Source: Legionellaceae bacterium
GTDB lineage: Bacteria > Pseudomonadota > Gammaproteobacteria > Legionellales > Legionellaceae
Reading direction: 5' to 3'
Assembly: GCA_030157805.1 (NCBI GenBank)
Contig: JAOAUB010000060.1
Location: 1-42,720, forward strand
Length of the DNA: 42,720 nucleotides
Shown piece after piece: positions 9,530 to 19,815 of this stretch (within the stretch, counting starts at the first letter, position 1; each line of letters starts with the position of its first letter). Position numbers and translations under genes: made by a program. Under the pieces are notes generated by a model. That model worked only from the letters and a program-made list of their open reading frames with translations, was not told the DNA's origin and did not search any database.

Positions 9530-10743
9530 ACCTATTACTTCAATGGTTAAATGAGCGTTTTCCTCTCGTAAGCATTTGGAAAAAGTACGTTAGTGACTAT
9601 TATGTGCCAAAAAATTTGAATTTTTATTATTATTTTGGGTTTCTTTTATTAATTGTGTTGTTGAATCAATTGATCTCTGGTTTTTGGTTGACTATGTTTT
9701 ACACACCAAGCGTCGATCGGGCATTTGATTCCATTGAATACATGATGCGTGATGTTAACTTTGGTTGGTTGTTGCGTTATCTTCATTCAACCGGAGCATC
9801 CTTCATTTTTATTTTGGGCTATTTGCATCTCTTTAAAAGTTTGTTGTACGGCTCTTATCAAAAACCTCGTGAATTGGTTTGGTTGTTGGGAACCGCCTTA
9901 TTAGTGTTGTTACTGCTTGAAGCTTTTTTTGGTTATCTTTTACCGTGGGGCCAAATGTCTTATTGGGGGGCGCAAGTCATTACTTCTTTATTGGGTGCAA
10001 TTCCTTATATTGGCGAGGGGATAACGACTTGGATTCGCGGCGATTATCAGGTCGCTGAGCCAACTTTGCAGCGATTTTTTGCCTTTCATGTGGTGGGAAT
10101 TCCGTTCTTGTTGTTCTGTGCTGTTTTTCTTCACTTGGTTTGTTTACGTCAGGTTGGTTCTAATAATCCGGAGGGCATCGAAATAAAAAATCACGTGGAT
10201 AAAGAAGGTAAGCCATTGGATGGGATTCCTTTTCATCCTTATTATACGAGCAAAGATTTTGTAGGCCTTCTTGTTTTTTTGATCTTGTTTTTTTCTATTG
10301 TTTTTTTTATGCCGGAAATGGGGGGGTATTTTCTTGAGCCTGAAAATTTTGTCCCAGCTAATCCTTTAATTACTCCCGACCACATTGCGCCAGTTTGGTA
10401 TATGGCGCCATTTTATGCCATGCTGCGCGCAATTCCAGACAAGTTGACAGGCATTATCACGATGAGCAGCGCTATTTTAATTTTGCTGTTTATCCCTTGG
10501 CTTGATCGAAGTCCTGTGCGTTCGATGCGTTACAAAGGTCGGTTGTCACGTTGCGCTTTGACTATTTTTTCGACGAGTTTTATTTTACTTCTTTACTTGG
10601 GCACTTGTTCAGTGACTCCTGGGCGTTTATTAATTGCTCGTGTTTGTACTTTTTTTTATTTTTCTTATTTTGTCTTAATGCCTTTTTATAGCCACTTCGA
10701 ACAGCATAAAAAAGTTCCTGATCGAATCGTAGAGCAAAAATGA
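9526..10743 (+). CDS. petB: Ubiquinol-cytochrome c reductase, cytochrome b subunit
   Basis: 405-residue integral membrane subunit. The four haem-ligand histidines are H87 and H101 on one helix pair position and H188 and H203 on the other, and at least eight hydrophobic helices are visible. It carries the quinol oxidation and quinone reduction sites of complex III. The Qo-site motif reads PVWY (289-292) rather than the textbook PEWY. The surrounding LITPDHIAP and FYAMLRAIPDKLTG are otherwise typical. It overlaps both petA and petC by four bases, indicating translational coupling. Confidence 0.96.
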   Translation: MNLLLQWLNERFPLVSIWKKYVSDYYVPKNLNFYYYFGFLLLIVLLNQLISGFWLTMFYTPSVDRAFDSIEYMMRDVNFGWLLRYLHSTGASFIFILGYLHLFKSLLYGSYQKPRELVWLLGTALLVLLLLEAFFGYLLPWGQMSYWGAQVITSLLGAIPYIGEGITTWIRGDYQVAEPTLQRFFAFHVVGIPFLLFCAVFLHLVCLRQVGSNNPEGIEIKNHVDKEGKPLDGIPFHPYYTSKDFVGLLVFLILFFSIVFFMPEMGGYFLEPENFVPANPLITPDHIAPVWYMAPFYAMLRAIPDKLTGIITMSSAILILLFIPWLDRSPVRSMRYKGRLSRCALTIFSTSFILLLYLGTCSVTPGRLLIARVCTFFYFSYFVLMPFYSHFEQHKKVPDRIVEQK

Positions 10744-11471
10744 GGCTAGTATTGCTACTTATTGTATTCATCGCTACCGTAATTACGGCGACCTCAAGTT
10801 CTGTTTTTGCGTACAGTATCGCTGAGGGAGAAAAAGTAAAACTTCGTCGAGGAGCTGATTTATTTATCAACTATTGCTCCGGTTGCCATTCTTTACGTTA
10901 TATGCGCTATGAACAATTAGATCATCTTCTGAGTGAGGCATCAGTAGTTGAGGGCACAGCTCCTCAAGCCGTGCCGCGAAATAATTTAAAATTATTTCAA
11001 ATGAAAAATGATGACACCATCAACGTAAGCATGCCAAGTCAAGATGCTCGCAGGTGGTTTGGACTTGTACCTCCGGATTTGTCCCTTATTGCACGAGAAA
11101 AAAGCCCTGCATGGATTATGTTATATATGAAAAGTTTTTACTCAGATCCTTCGCGTCCTTTGGGCAGTAACAATCAATTAGTTCCGAAGGTGTCGATGCC
11201 GAATGTTCTTTTCCCCTTAAGTGGGCGTGTTATCGCATTAAGAGAAAAACGAGGTTCCAATATTTTGTCGTTACAGCAAGTTACTCAAGGTGAAATGTCA
11301 CCTGGTGAGTTTGACCTTGCTTTGCAAGATTTGGTGAGCTTTCTTGTTTATGTGGCAGAGCCCAAGCGAAACACGAGGTATTTGTTGGGCATGGGTGTTT
11401 GTATTTTTTTATTTGTTTTTTTGATTGTTGCGTGGAAACTTAAACGTTGGTACTGGACAAAGTTGATCTAG
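10740..11471 (+). CDS. petC: Ubiquinol-cytochrome c reductase, cytochrome c1
   Basis: 243 residues with a cleavable signal peptide (about 1-25, ending VFAYS), the haem c attachment site CSGCH at 46-50, and a C-terminal membrane anchor (about 217-237) followed by the basic KLKRWYWTKL. The axial methionine is probably in the PNVLFPLSG or nearby segment. It accepts electrons from the Rieske protein and passes them to soluble cytochrome c. It is last gene of petABC. The following gene has its own promoter and is unrelated. Confidence 0.95.
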   Translation: MRLVLLLIVFIATVITATSSSVFAYSIAEGEKVKLRRGADLFINYCSGCHSLRYMRYEQLDHLLSEASVVEGTAPQAVPRNNLKLFQMKNDDTINVSMPSQDARRWFGLVPPDLSLIAREKSPAWIMLYMKSFYSDPSRPLGSNNQLVPKVSMPNVLFPLSGRVIALREKRGSNILSLQQVTQGEMSPGEFDLALQDLVSFLVYVAEPKRNTRYLLGMGVCIFLFVFLIVAWKLKRWYWTKLI

Positions 11472-11491
11472 ATCTTGATTGGCATTGAATG

Positions 11492-11521
11492 TTGACAAAT
11501 GATGGGTACCGTGAAGATAAT
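11492..11521 (+). promoter_or_regulatory. sigma70 promoter of the orphan gene after petC
   Basis: A consensus TTGACA (11492-11497) and GATAAT (11516-11521) are separated by 18 bases, ending 32 bases before the GTG start. The gene is therefore likely expressed independently of petABC. Confidence 0.65.
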
Positions 11522-11553
11522 GTTATTTTTGTTTTGTTTAATAGAGGTGCTGT

Positions 11554-12282
11554 GTGTTTGGTCTTAGCGCTGTTTTTTCTCCAAAAGTCAACTCAGTAAG
11601 GCGGCGATCCGTTTCCCCAACGACGATCGCTCCTGATCGGCTTTTAAAAGAAGGAAATGACGCAGCATTTGAGTATGAAGTTCATTATGGCAGTGCAAAA
11701 TCACTCCCTAAAGAGGATGTTCTGAAGTTGGTTGATGTGGCCTGCGGTAAGGGCGACGCTAAAGCGCTGAATATCTTGGCTGATCATTACCCTGATGTGG
11801 TTGATGCCTGTTTAGTGAGTGAAAAATTGTCTGCAACTTCCGTAGGGGAATTATCCTATAATTTATTAGAGGAGTCAGCGAAACATAAAACGGCGTCAAG
11901 TTTAGCGCCGCTTTTTACAGCAATACCCGAAAAAGGCGTAACCAAAGTATTTGGTTCTGAAGATAAGTTAAAACTAGATCATTACGTAGAAAGTCTTGTC
12001 ACCATGAAGGTAGGAAGTTCAATTGAAAAACCTGTTGGGGGAGTTATCGTTAGAAATAGTGAGCGTGATGATATCGCTGTTGCGCAATTTGGCATTGCAC
12101 CGACCCCTCCAACAACGTTACGTCTTGAGCCGACGAATTCGATTGCCCGTAACATGTGGCAACAATCAGGGCCGCCGTGGAAAAGTCAGGAAAAGGAAAT
12201 TAAATTTCCAGATCATTACCTTGATGAAAAAGTTTCATACCCTGATTGGTCTGATTTTCATCCTACTGGCTCCTCGATGTAG
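11554..12282 (+). CDS. Orphan protein, candidate Dot/Icm effector
   Basis: 242 residues; I recognise no family. There is no signal peptide or membrane segment. The N-terminus is basic and Ser-rich (VNSVRRRSVSPT), residues about 30-150 look helical (one possible repeat-like helix pair, VACGKGDAKALNILADHYPDV), and the C-terminal third is Pro/Trp/Asp-rich and probably disordered. The GTG start is preceded by AGAGG. It stands in an insertion between petC and sspA beside a helicase fragment and a YopJ-like gene, and has its own promoter. This context and its lineage-restricted look suggest an accessory, possibly secreted, protein; that is inference only. Confidence 0.6.
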   Translation: MFGLSAVFSPKVNSVRRRSVSPTTIAPDRLLKEGNDAAFEYEVHYGSAKSLPKEDVLKLVDVACGKGDAKALNILADHYPDVVDACLVSEKLSATSVGELSYNLLEESAKHKTASSLAPLFTAIPEKGVTKVFGSEDKLKLDHYVESLVTMKVGSSIEKPVGGVIVRNSERDDIAVAQFGIAPTPPTTLRLEPTNSIARNMWQQSGPPWKSQEKEIKFPDHYLDEKVSYPDWSDFHPTGSSM

Positions 12283-12419
12283 GAGCTTAGGATGTTATGA
12301 GGCACCGTCAAGTTGTGTAAAAAAACCTCGAACATAGGTCTAAAAGAGAGACATTTCAAATTTTAGGCACACCTTTCCTGCATTACAATTTCCTGCCACT
12401 GATTCCATGAGGCAGTCAA

Positions 12420-13935
12420 ATGAGCCCGTTGATCATTGGGATGACGGTAGCCAGGGTAATACTCACCAGCAGCTTTGTTTTTGTTGCGGATGATCATAAC
12501 TATAAGGCCGCTATAAGCAAATTAGAGGCACAAATGGGGCATGCACGCGTCATAGTGCCTTATAAGCAGAAGGCGAAAAAGGCCGCGACAGAAGAGGTTG
12601 CGGTGCCAGCACCCACCTATGCCCCAATGCATTATTTTGGAGAACGTTGTATCGAATTTGATAATAAGCAAGAAGTAATTTTGAAAAATACATCACCTAA
12701 TCTAATTATTCATGGCGCACCTGGCTCAGGAAAGACCATGGTTGCCGGTAATCTAGTCATCAATTACATCCAAAATCCAGTTATGAGAGAAGACGATGAG
12801 GAAGTTGCATTTAAGGCCTTGTTTTTATTTCCATCACCAAAATTAGCGGACGATACGCGAACGAGCTGCCTTGCCGCATGTGATTTCTATGGTATCGATA
12901 AGACTAAAATGGAATTGGCGGAATTTTTGACGTATGAAGATTTTTTTGAACAGCACACGCACGAAGGGCAGATGGTTCCGATAGATCCATTGACGGATAA
13001 GCGGGTTTTAACGGGGTTTGGTGACTTTGCAGTCTGGTATAAAGATATCCTTCAAGACCAAAAGAAGATTGAGATAAAGGGAAAAAAACTGTCTGCTCAA
13101 GACTGTTGGGCCTCGTTTCGTATTTGTTCGTTATATTCAGATGTTAGGCAATATAAGGCGCTGGGTAAGCACCAATGTGGGGTGCCAGAAGACGCTCGCG
13201 AAGGCCTTTATGATATTTATTGCCTCTATAAAAGCCATTCTGAGGCGGGACGTAAATACTCAAGTTGGACTAGTCCCTTTCATTGCGATGGACAATATGG
13301 ATTAGTGGTATTGGATGAGTCGCACAACCAATCGGGTTGCATAGTACAGTCAGCTTACGAGTTAGCTAAGAATGGTAATTTTGTGGCCTTGGTGGGGGGA
13401 TAATCAACGAATAGGAAAACATTGGAGTCAGTATGGTGGCTGTTATACCGCGGTGGATTTGTTGGCGTCGTTGTCCTATGACGGCAGCACACAAAAAAAT
13501 CGGTTTACCACCCATTTTCTGACGCAGACACATCGTAATTCAAATATGGTAGAAAAAGCGGTTAACTTTTTTCTTGGAGTCAGACAGCAGCTTGGTATTA
13601 GTACCGTTATTAAAGGGGCTGATTGCTATTTAAATGGACATAATGGGGCGCGTGGTGAGGGCGGGATTGTCATCGTTGCAACGAACGTATCGACCCTCAA
13701 CGATTTGAGAACACGATTTATAAGGAATCCAGAAGTGGCTATTATTGTTCCGGCATCCGATGTTATGGACGCACGAGGTCGCTGGCTAGAGACTTGGGTG
13801 TTTAGCGCTGCTGACGCGCTGGGACTGGAGTTTCCTTATATTATTTGTGAAGGACTGTTAGCCGACGAGGAAGGTAGTTTAAAGGTTGGTGAATTATTAC
13901 ATAATGCATCGACGAAAGCGGCCATAGCAACATGA
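12420..13935 (+). pseudogene. Superfamily 1 (UvrD-like) helicase, split by a frameshift
   Basis: Two overlapping frames (12420-13403 and its continuation to 13935) make one SF1 helicase of about 504 residues if one G is removed from the G6 run at 13394-13399. Part one has motif I GAPGSGKT (99-106) and motif II LVVLDESH (DESH 299-302). The join restores motif III as VALVGDNQR. Part two has a motif IV-like LTQTHRNSNM, a motif V-like SAADALGLEFPYIICEG and a degenerate motif VI (LLHNASTKAA, with Lys where the arginine finger is expected). The ATG follows GAGG. Either a real pseudogene, a homopolymer sequencing error or a slippage-dependent gene. The biological role is unknown. Confidence 0.7.
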
Positions 13936-14123
13936 TTCAAATCGCAGCGACCGGCCGAATGAAATGGCAAAGAAACAGGCAATATGGTCGTCGAAATTAT
14001 TCTGAACTCGGTGTGCAACGCTACCAAATAACATTTGGTGATACGATGAATTCTCGTGAGTTTTCTCGACAAGAACAAGAGGCCATGATCGCTAGTGGCG
14101 CTCTCAATAGAATGACATCTTGA
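13932..14123 (+). CDS. Short ORF overlapping the helicase end; possible detached C-terminus
   Basis: 63 codons overlapping the helicase stop by ATGA. It is in the same frame as the first helicase fragment. The product is Arg/Gln-rich (GRMKWQRNRQYGRRNYSELG) and contains no motif I recognise. It could be a coupled small gene, the remainder of the helicase after a second frameshift, or chance. I see no independent ribosome-binding site. Confidence 0.3.
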   Translation: MIQIAATGRMKWQRNRQYGRRNYSELGVQRYQITFGDTMNSREFSRQEQEAMIASGALNRMTS

Positions 14124-14209
14124 GGCATGCCTCAAAGCCGTCGATCCGCCTGAATTTTATGAAAGAAGACACTGCCAGGGGTTACGCAACAAAGCCTTGA
14201 CCTAACGAA

Positions 14210-16066
14210 TTAATTTGGGGCTATTGTTTTTTTTTGTTCGGTTTCCTCTCTAATCTTGGCTGAAGCGAGTGATGGGCACGGTGGCAACACGAAATTGTTT
14301 CGAAGACCGTGTCTTGCCATAAAGTGCTGTAGATCAAATGATTGACTTTTTTCAATGATCTCCTCCGGTTTTAAGCTGACTAACCAGGGAACGAGTTGTA
14401 AGCCCCATTGAAAGATCATGCGCTCAGTTGTTTTGTTTTGATGCTTACCTTGGGCATTTATTTTTACGTTGATTTCAAGCCACTCTGCAACAGTTTGTGA
14501 CGTATATGCGCTTATGGGGAAGTGCAATTCGTTTTTTCGTTCGTTGGGGCTGTCTTCGATTTCATGAAGCAAACCTTTATACCCAAGAACGATTTTGTCA
14601 GAGAAAGTAACGTTCTCGTTGGGATTGGCAGGGGGTTCATAAACACTAACTTTACCATGATTAGACATGGATTGCTTCCCTCTTGAAAAAGCAAGAGGGA
14701 GTAACGCTGTTTTAAACGTAAAGTTGAATTGAGTTGAGTCCATAGAGAAACAGGATCTGGTTTGGCTATCCGTTGTATAACGGGCAAGATAATTAAAAAT
14801 ATTGTGATGATAAATTAAATCGTGGACATTCATTAAAGAAAAGACGGAACATCCTTTGTTGGCGTGTTGAACTTTTAATTCCGCAACAATGTAGTCCACT
14901 TGTTGAGGAAATCGAACTTCAAAACCTGGGATAAAAGACTCTTGGCTATGAAAGCCAGCAGAAGAGCCTGACGAGTCTATGTGTAAATATTTTACCTTTA
15001 AGGCGCCATTCTCTTGTCTAACAATTTGAATTTGACCCGTTGTGAAATGGCCTCCATACACTAAATACACACTATTGATATTAGGGGCACCACTGGCTGA
15101 TAAATGTTTTAAAACATCTAAATAGTGTTCAAATTTATCAGAAGAAGACTCTAGTACCACGACAGAATGATAAGCTGTTTCAATTTTTTGTTGGGCATGT
15201 TGTTGTAATTGAGCAAAGGATTTTAACTCGACCAAATCATCGACAACATCCAACCCAGTAGTCAACGGCATCTCTAGTTTTGTTTCAGCATGTTGTAGGT
15301 CAAGATCTTTTTGAAGGGCTAATTGTAAATGGGATCCTTCGTGTTTTATATTGCCTACGCCTAAGATAAATTGAGAAGAAAGACGCTCGATCTCGTTTTT
15401 AGCGGGGTGTTGTAATAGTTTCATGGCCAGTTTATTTTTTGCGATTAAAGCGCTCAAATCAAATTGATCATTAAGAATATGCAATAGTGATACTCTGCCT
15501 TGTGCTGCACAAGTATTGATAAGCAATGCAAAATAACGATTATTAATTTGGGGGTTAATGTTGATGAGTTCTTTCAATGTGTATTTAAAGGTATCTCGGT
15601 TACCACGGGTGATCGCATAATTAATTGCTGGTGATAATGAGGTTATTTGCCGAGTCGTTTCTTCTAAATCGACGTTAAGGAGTAGCTCATGTAGCATTTC
15701 TTCGTGTATCAGTTTGAGATCATCACTATTTTTGATGGGTTGTGAACTCATAGGATTTAAATCGTTGTTGATAACTTCATTGAGGATAATGCCGCCGCTG
15801 ACCATGATTGTTCCGCCAAGCATTCGTAAAATATTGTTGCTGGATGAGCTGTTGGTTGATGGTGGACTTACTGCCTCGATTGAACGTGGTATTTGGGAAG
15901 AGAACAACCGACGTCCTACGAGATTAAACGTCATCGTTTTAGGGTTCAATGCGGTTGGCTGGCTTCGAGAAACTCTTGCATAAAATGTTGGTGTTATTGG
16001 AGTTGTGAATCGTGGGATGGCATCTTGTGCAGCACGCAAAAGTCGACTAAAGAGAGGGTTTGCCAT
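14210..16066 (-). CDS. YopJ-like (C55/CE-clan) acetyltransferase-type effector candidate
   Basis: 618 residues. Residues 334-412 look like the YopJ family: H340 (VYGGHFTTG), acidic D364 (LHIDSSG), and VQHANKGCSVFSL with Q400 and C406. The spacings (24 and 42 residues) are close to H109/E128/C172 of YopJ, as I remember them. Those enzymes acetylate Ser/Thr/Lys of host kinases or act as proteases. Residues 1-62 have nine basic residues and one acidic, like a mitochondrial presequence, then a hydrophobic segment (about 82-99). Residues 110-330 are helical, with repeat-like helices. The C-terminus has REETEQKK, a Dot/Icm E-block-like patch. It is convergent with the helicase and divergent from sspA. 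The start ATG has only a weak GAGA upstream. Confidence 0.7.
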   Translation of the reverse strand: MANPLFSRLLRAAQDAIPRFTTPITPTFYARVSRSQPTALNPKTMTFNLVGRRLFSSQIPRSIEAVSPPSTNSSSSNNILRMLGGTIMVSGGIILNEVINNDLNPMSSQPIKNSDDLKLIHEEMLHELLLNVDLEETTRQITSLSPAINYAITRGNRDTFKYTLKELININPQINNRYFALLINTCAAQGRVSLLHILNDQFDLSALIAKNKLAMKLLQHPAKNEIERLSSQFILGVGNIKHEGSHLQLALQKDLDLQHAETKLEMPLTTGLDVVDDLVELKSFAQLQQHAQQKIETAYHSVVVLESSSDKFEHYLDVLKHLSASGAPNINSVYLVYGGHFTTGQIQIVRQENGALKVKYLHIDSSGSSAGFHSQESFIPGFEVRFPQQVDYIVAELKVQHANKGCSVFSLMNVHDLIYHHNIFNYLARYTTDSQTRSCFSMDSTQFNFTFKTALLPLAFSRGKQSMSNHGKVSVYEPPANPNENVTFSDKIVLGYKGLLHEIEDSPNERKNELHFPISAYTSQTVAEWLEINVKINAQGKHQNKTTERMIFQWGLQLVPWLVSLKPEEIIEKSQSFDLQHFMARHGLRNNFVLPPCPSLASAKIREETEQKKTIAPN

Positions 16067-16422
16067 TATTTTTTCTCATAAAAAATATTTTAACATAGGG
16101 TCTGTTAACAATTTAATTGGCTCAAGCACTATAAAGTCTCTGCGTATCGTAGCTTGTTCACGTCGGCTCTTATAGAGCAATTGTCAACAGTTCCTAAAAA
16201 AATAAAAAAATAAAAAAATTTTAAATCTAATTATAATGCACAAAGATTAAGTGAACATTAATGTTCAGCGCTAGTTGCTGTGTATTTTTAATGATCTCAA
16301 ATGACATGAAATACAGATGATACTTTCTCACCACAGAAAAACTAATTTGTGATACAATCAGCCCCTATATTATTTATAGGGTATTATTACCCAGGTTCTA
16401 TACAGAATAAGGAGTAACGTTC
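16067..16422. other. Intergenic region between the YopJ-like gene and sspA
   Basis: About 350 bases with no plausible gene. It must hold two divergent promoters. An imperfect inverted repeat (16097-16114 with 16178-16195) fills part of it. A good AAGGAG (16409-16414) precedes sspA by eight bases. I could not pick a convincing sigma70 pair for either gene. Confidence 0.5.
16097..16195. repeat. Imperfect inverted-repeat element, about 99 bp
   Basis: AGGGTCTGTTAACAATTT (16097-16114) matches the reverse complement of 16178-16195 at 14 of 18 positions. Inner CTATAA (16129-16134) also pairs with TTATAG (16170-16175). The size and terminal repeats suggest a MITE-like or decayed insertion-sequence remnant. 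A related single arm, ATTGTCAATAGGTTCTAA, occurs at 24675-24692. Confidence 0.4.
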
Positions 16423-17043
16423 ATGGCTATTGTGACCAAGCGCACAATTATGTCTTTATATTCAGATGGTGATGATGTTTACAGTCATCAAGTTCGGATC
16501 GTTTTAGCTGAAAAAGGTGTTAATGCTGAGACTGTTCACGTAAAACAAGGCGAGCCTAACGAGGATTTACTTGCTTTAAATCCTTATGGTACGGTGCCTA
16601 CATTACTTGATCGTGATCTTATTCTCTATGAAGCAAGAATTATCATGGAATATCTTGACGAGAGATTTCCTCACCCACCGCTTCTTCCTGTTTATCCTGT
16701 TGCTCGAGCGGAAGCTCGTAAGATGATGTATCGTATAGAGCGTGATTGGTATTATTTAATGAATAATATTAAAGCAGAAACGCAGGTTAGTGAGTCCCGC
16801 AATCAATTGCTGCAAAGTTTATTGAATCTTGAGCCCGTTTTTGCAAGTAAGCCTTATTTTTTGAGCGATGATTTTTCCTTGTTAGATTGTTTTGTTGCGC
16901 CACTTCTTTGGCGTTTACCCCAATTAGGGATTGAGCTTCCAGAAAACACCAACGCATTGGATGCTTATATGAAGCGTGTCTTTAAACGTGATTCATTTCA
17001 AATCAGCTTATCTGAAGCTGAGCGACAAGTACGAGCAGCTTAA
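16423..17043 (+). CDS. sspA: Stringent starvation protein A
   Basis: 206 residues with a glutathione S-transferase fold. The N-terminal thioredoxin-like domain begins MSLYSDGDDVYSHQVRIVLAEKG; the segment NPYGTVPTLLDRDL.LYEARIIMEYLDERFPHPPLLP is the SspA signature. SspA binds RNA polymerase and modulates stationary-phase and acid-stress transcription in E. coli. It begins eight bases after AAGGAG and is followed two bases later by sspB. In relatives this pair usually follows petC directly, whereas here about 5 kb of unrelated genes intervene. Confidence 0.95.
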   Translation: MAIVTKRTIMSLYSDGDDVYSHQVRIVLAEKGVNAETVHVKQGEPNEDLLALNPYGTVPTLLDRDLILYEARIIMEYLDERFPHPPLLPVYPVARAEARKMMYRIERDWYYLMNNIKAETQVSESRNQLLQSLLNLEPVFASKPYFLSDDFSLLDCFVAPLLWRLPQLGIELPENTNALDAYMKRVFKRDSFQISLSEAERQVRAA

Positions 17044-17045
17044 GG

Positions 17046-17465
17046 ATGAGTAGTGTGAATATGACATCGAACAGACCTTATCTTATTCGGGCAATATACG
17101 ATTGGATTATTGACAATAACTTGACACCTTATCTTTTGGTGAGTGCTGATTATCCCAATGTTCAGTTACCTCTAGACTATGTCAAAGAAGGGCGTATTGT
17201 ACTTAATATATCGCCACAAGCATGCCGAGGTCTTCATTTGAATCATGATCGGATTGTGTTTACGGCTCGTTTTTCCGGTAAATCGGAGCAAATTGTAGTA
17301 TTCCCCTCCGCGGTACTTGCAATTTATGCGAAAGAAAATGGTGCCGGTATGGAGTTTGGTTTAGAAGATCCACCGATCTCCTCATCGCCTGATATGACCC
17401 CAAACTCAAAAAAGAACAAACCGCATCTTACTCTTGTAAAAAAATCAGATAAAAACGAGGAATAG
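17046..17465 (+). CDS. sspB: ClpXP protease specificity-enhancing factor SspB
   Basis: 139 residues. Residues 8-110 form the SspB fold (RPYLIRAIYDWIIDNNLTPYLLVSA, then LNISPQACRGL and the IYAKENGAGM strand). A disordered linker leads to the C-terminal LTLVKK tail, which is the ClpX-binding peptide in this family. It delivers ssrA-tagged proteins to ClpXP. Co-transcribed with sspA; the ATG follows AAGGATG-type spacing closely. Confidence 0.93.
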   Translation: MSSVNMTSNRPYLIRAIYDWIIDNNLTPYLLVSADYPNVQLPLDYVKEGRIVLNISPQACRGLHLNHDRIVFTARFSGKSEQIVVFPSAVLAIYAKENGAGMEFGLEDPPISSSPDMTPNSKKNKPHLTLVKKSDKNEE

Positions 17466-17600
17466 CTCTTAGGGATGTCGAAATTACAGTAGGCGAGCTA
17501 CACCGTTAGCCAGAAGTTTATTGTTGTGAAGTTTTATCTTTTATCAACGCTAAAGGGAAGTTCTAACGTCGCATGAATAACCTTTAAGCATGGCTTTAGC

Positions 17601-17622
17601 AGGTGCTTTTGTGGCACCTTTT
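17601..17622 (+). terminator. Possible terminator downstream of sspB
   Basis: AGGTGC (17601-17606) and GCACCT (17614-17619) flank a 7-base loop, followed by only four T residues. It lies 136 bases after sspB and 60 before fadH. Weak. Confidence 0.3.
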
Positions 17623-17654
17623 GGTGCTGTCGTGGTCAATTTGGCTGCGGATAG

Positions 17655-19706
<2,052 letters not shown>

Positions 19707-19815
19707 GTCTAATAGAACGTCGTTGTATTTAACTTTACCAATTAGACTTGCATCTTGCCTTATTGGCAGTATATCCTAGAACATGGATAACTTAAGCGAT
19801 TATAAGGATATGATG

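Noticed and set aside
15714..16081. Plus-strand open frames opposite the YopJ-like gene
   Set aside because: They are short and without motifs, and mirror a well-supported minus-strand gene.
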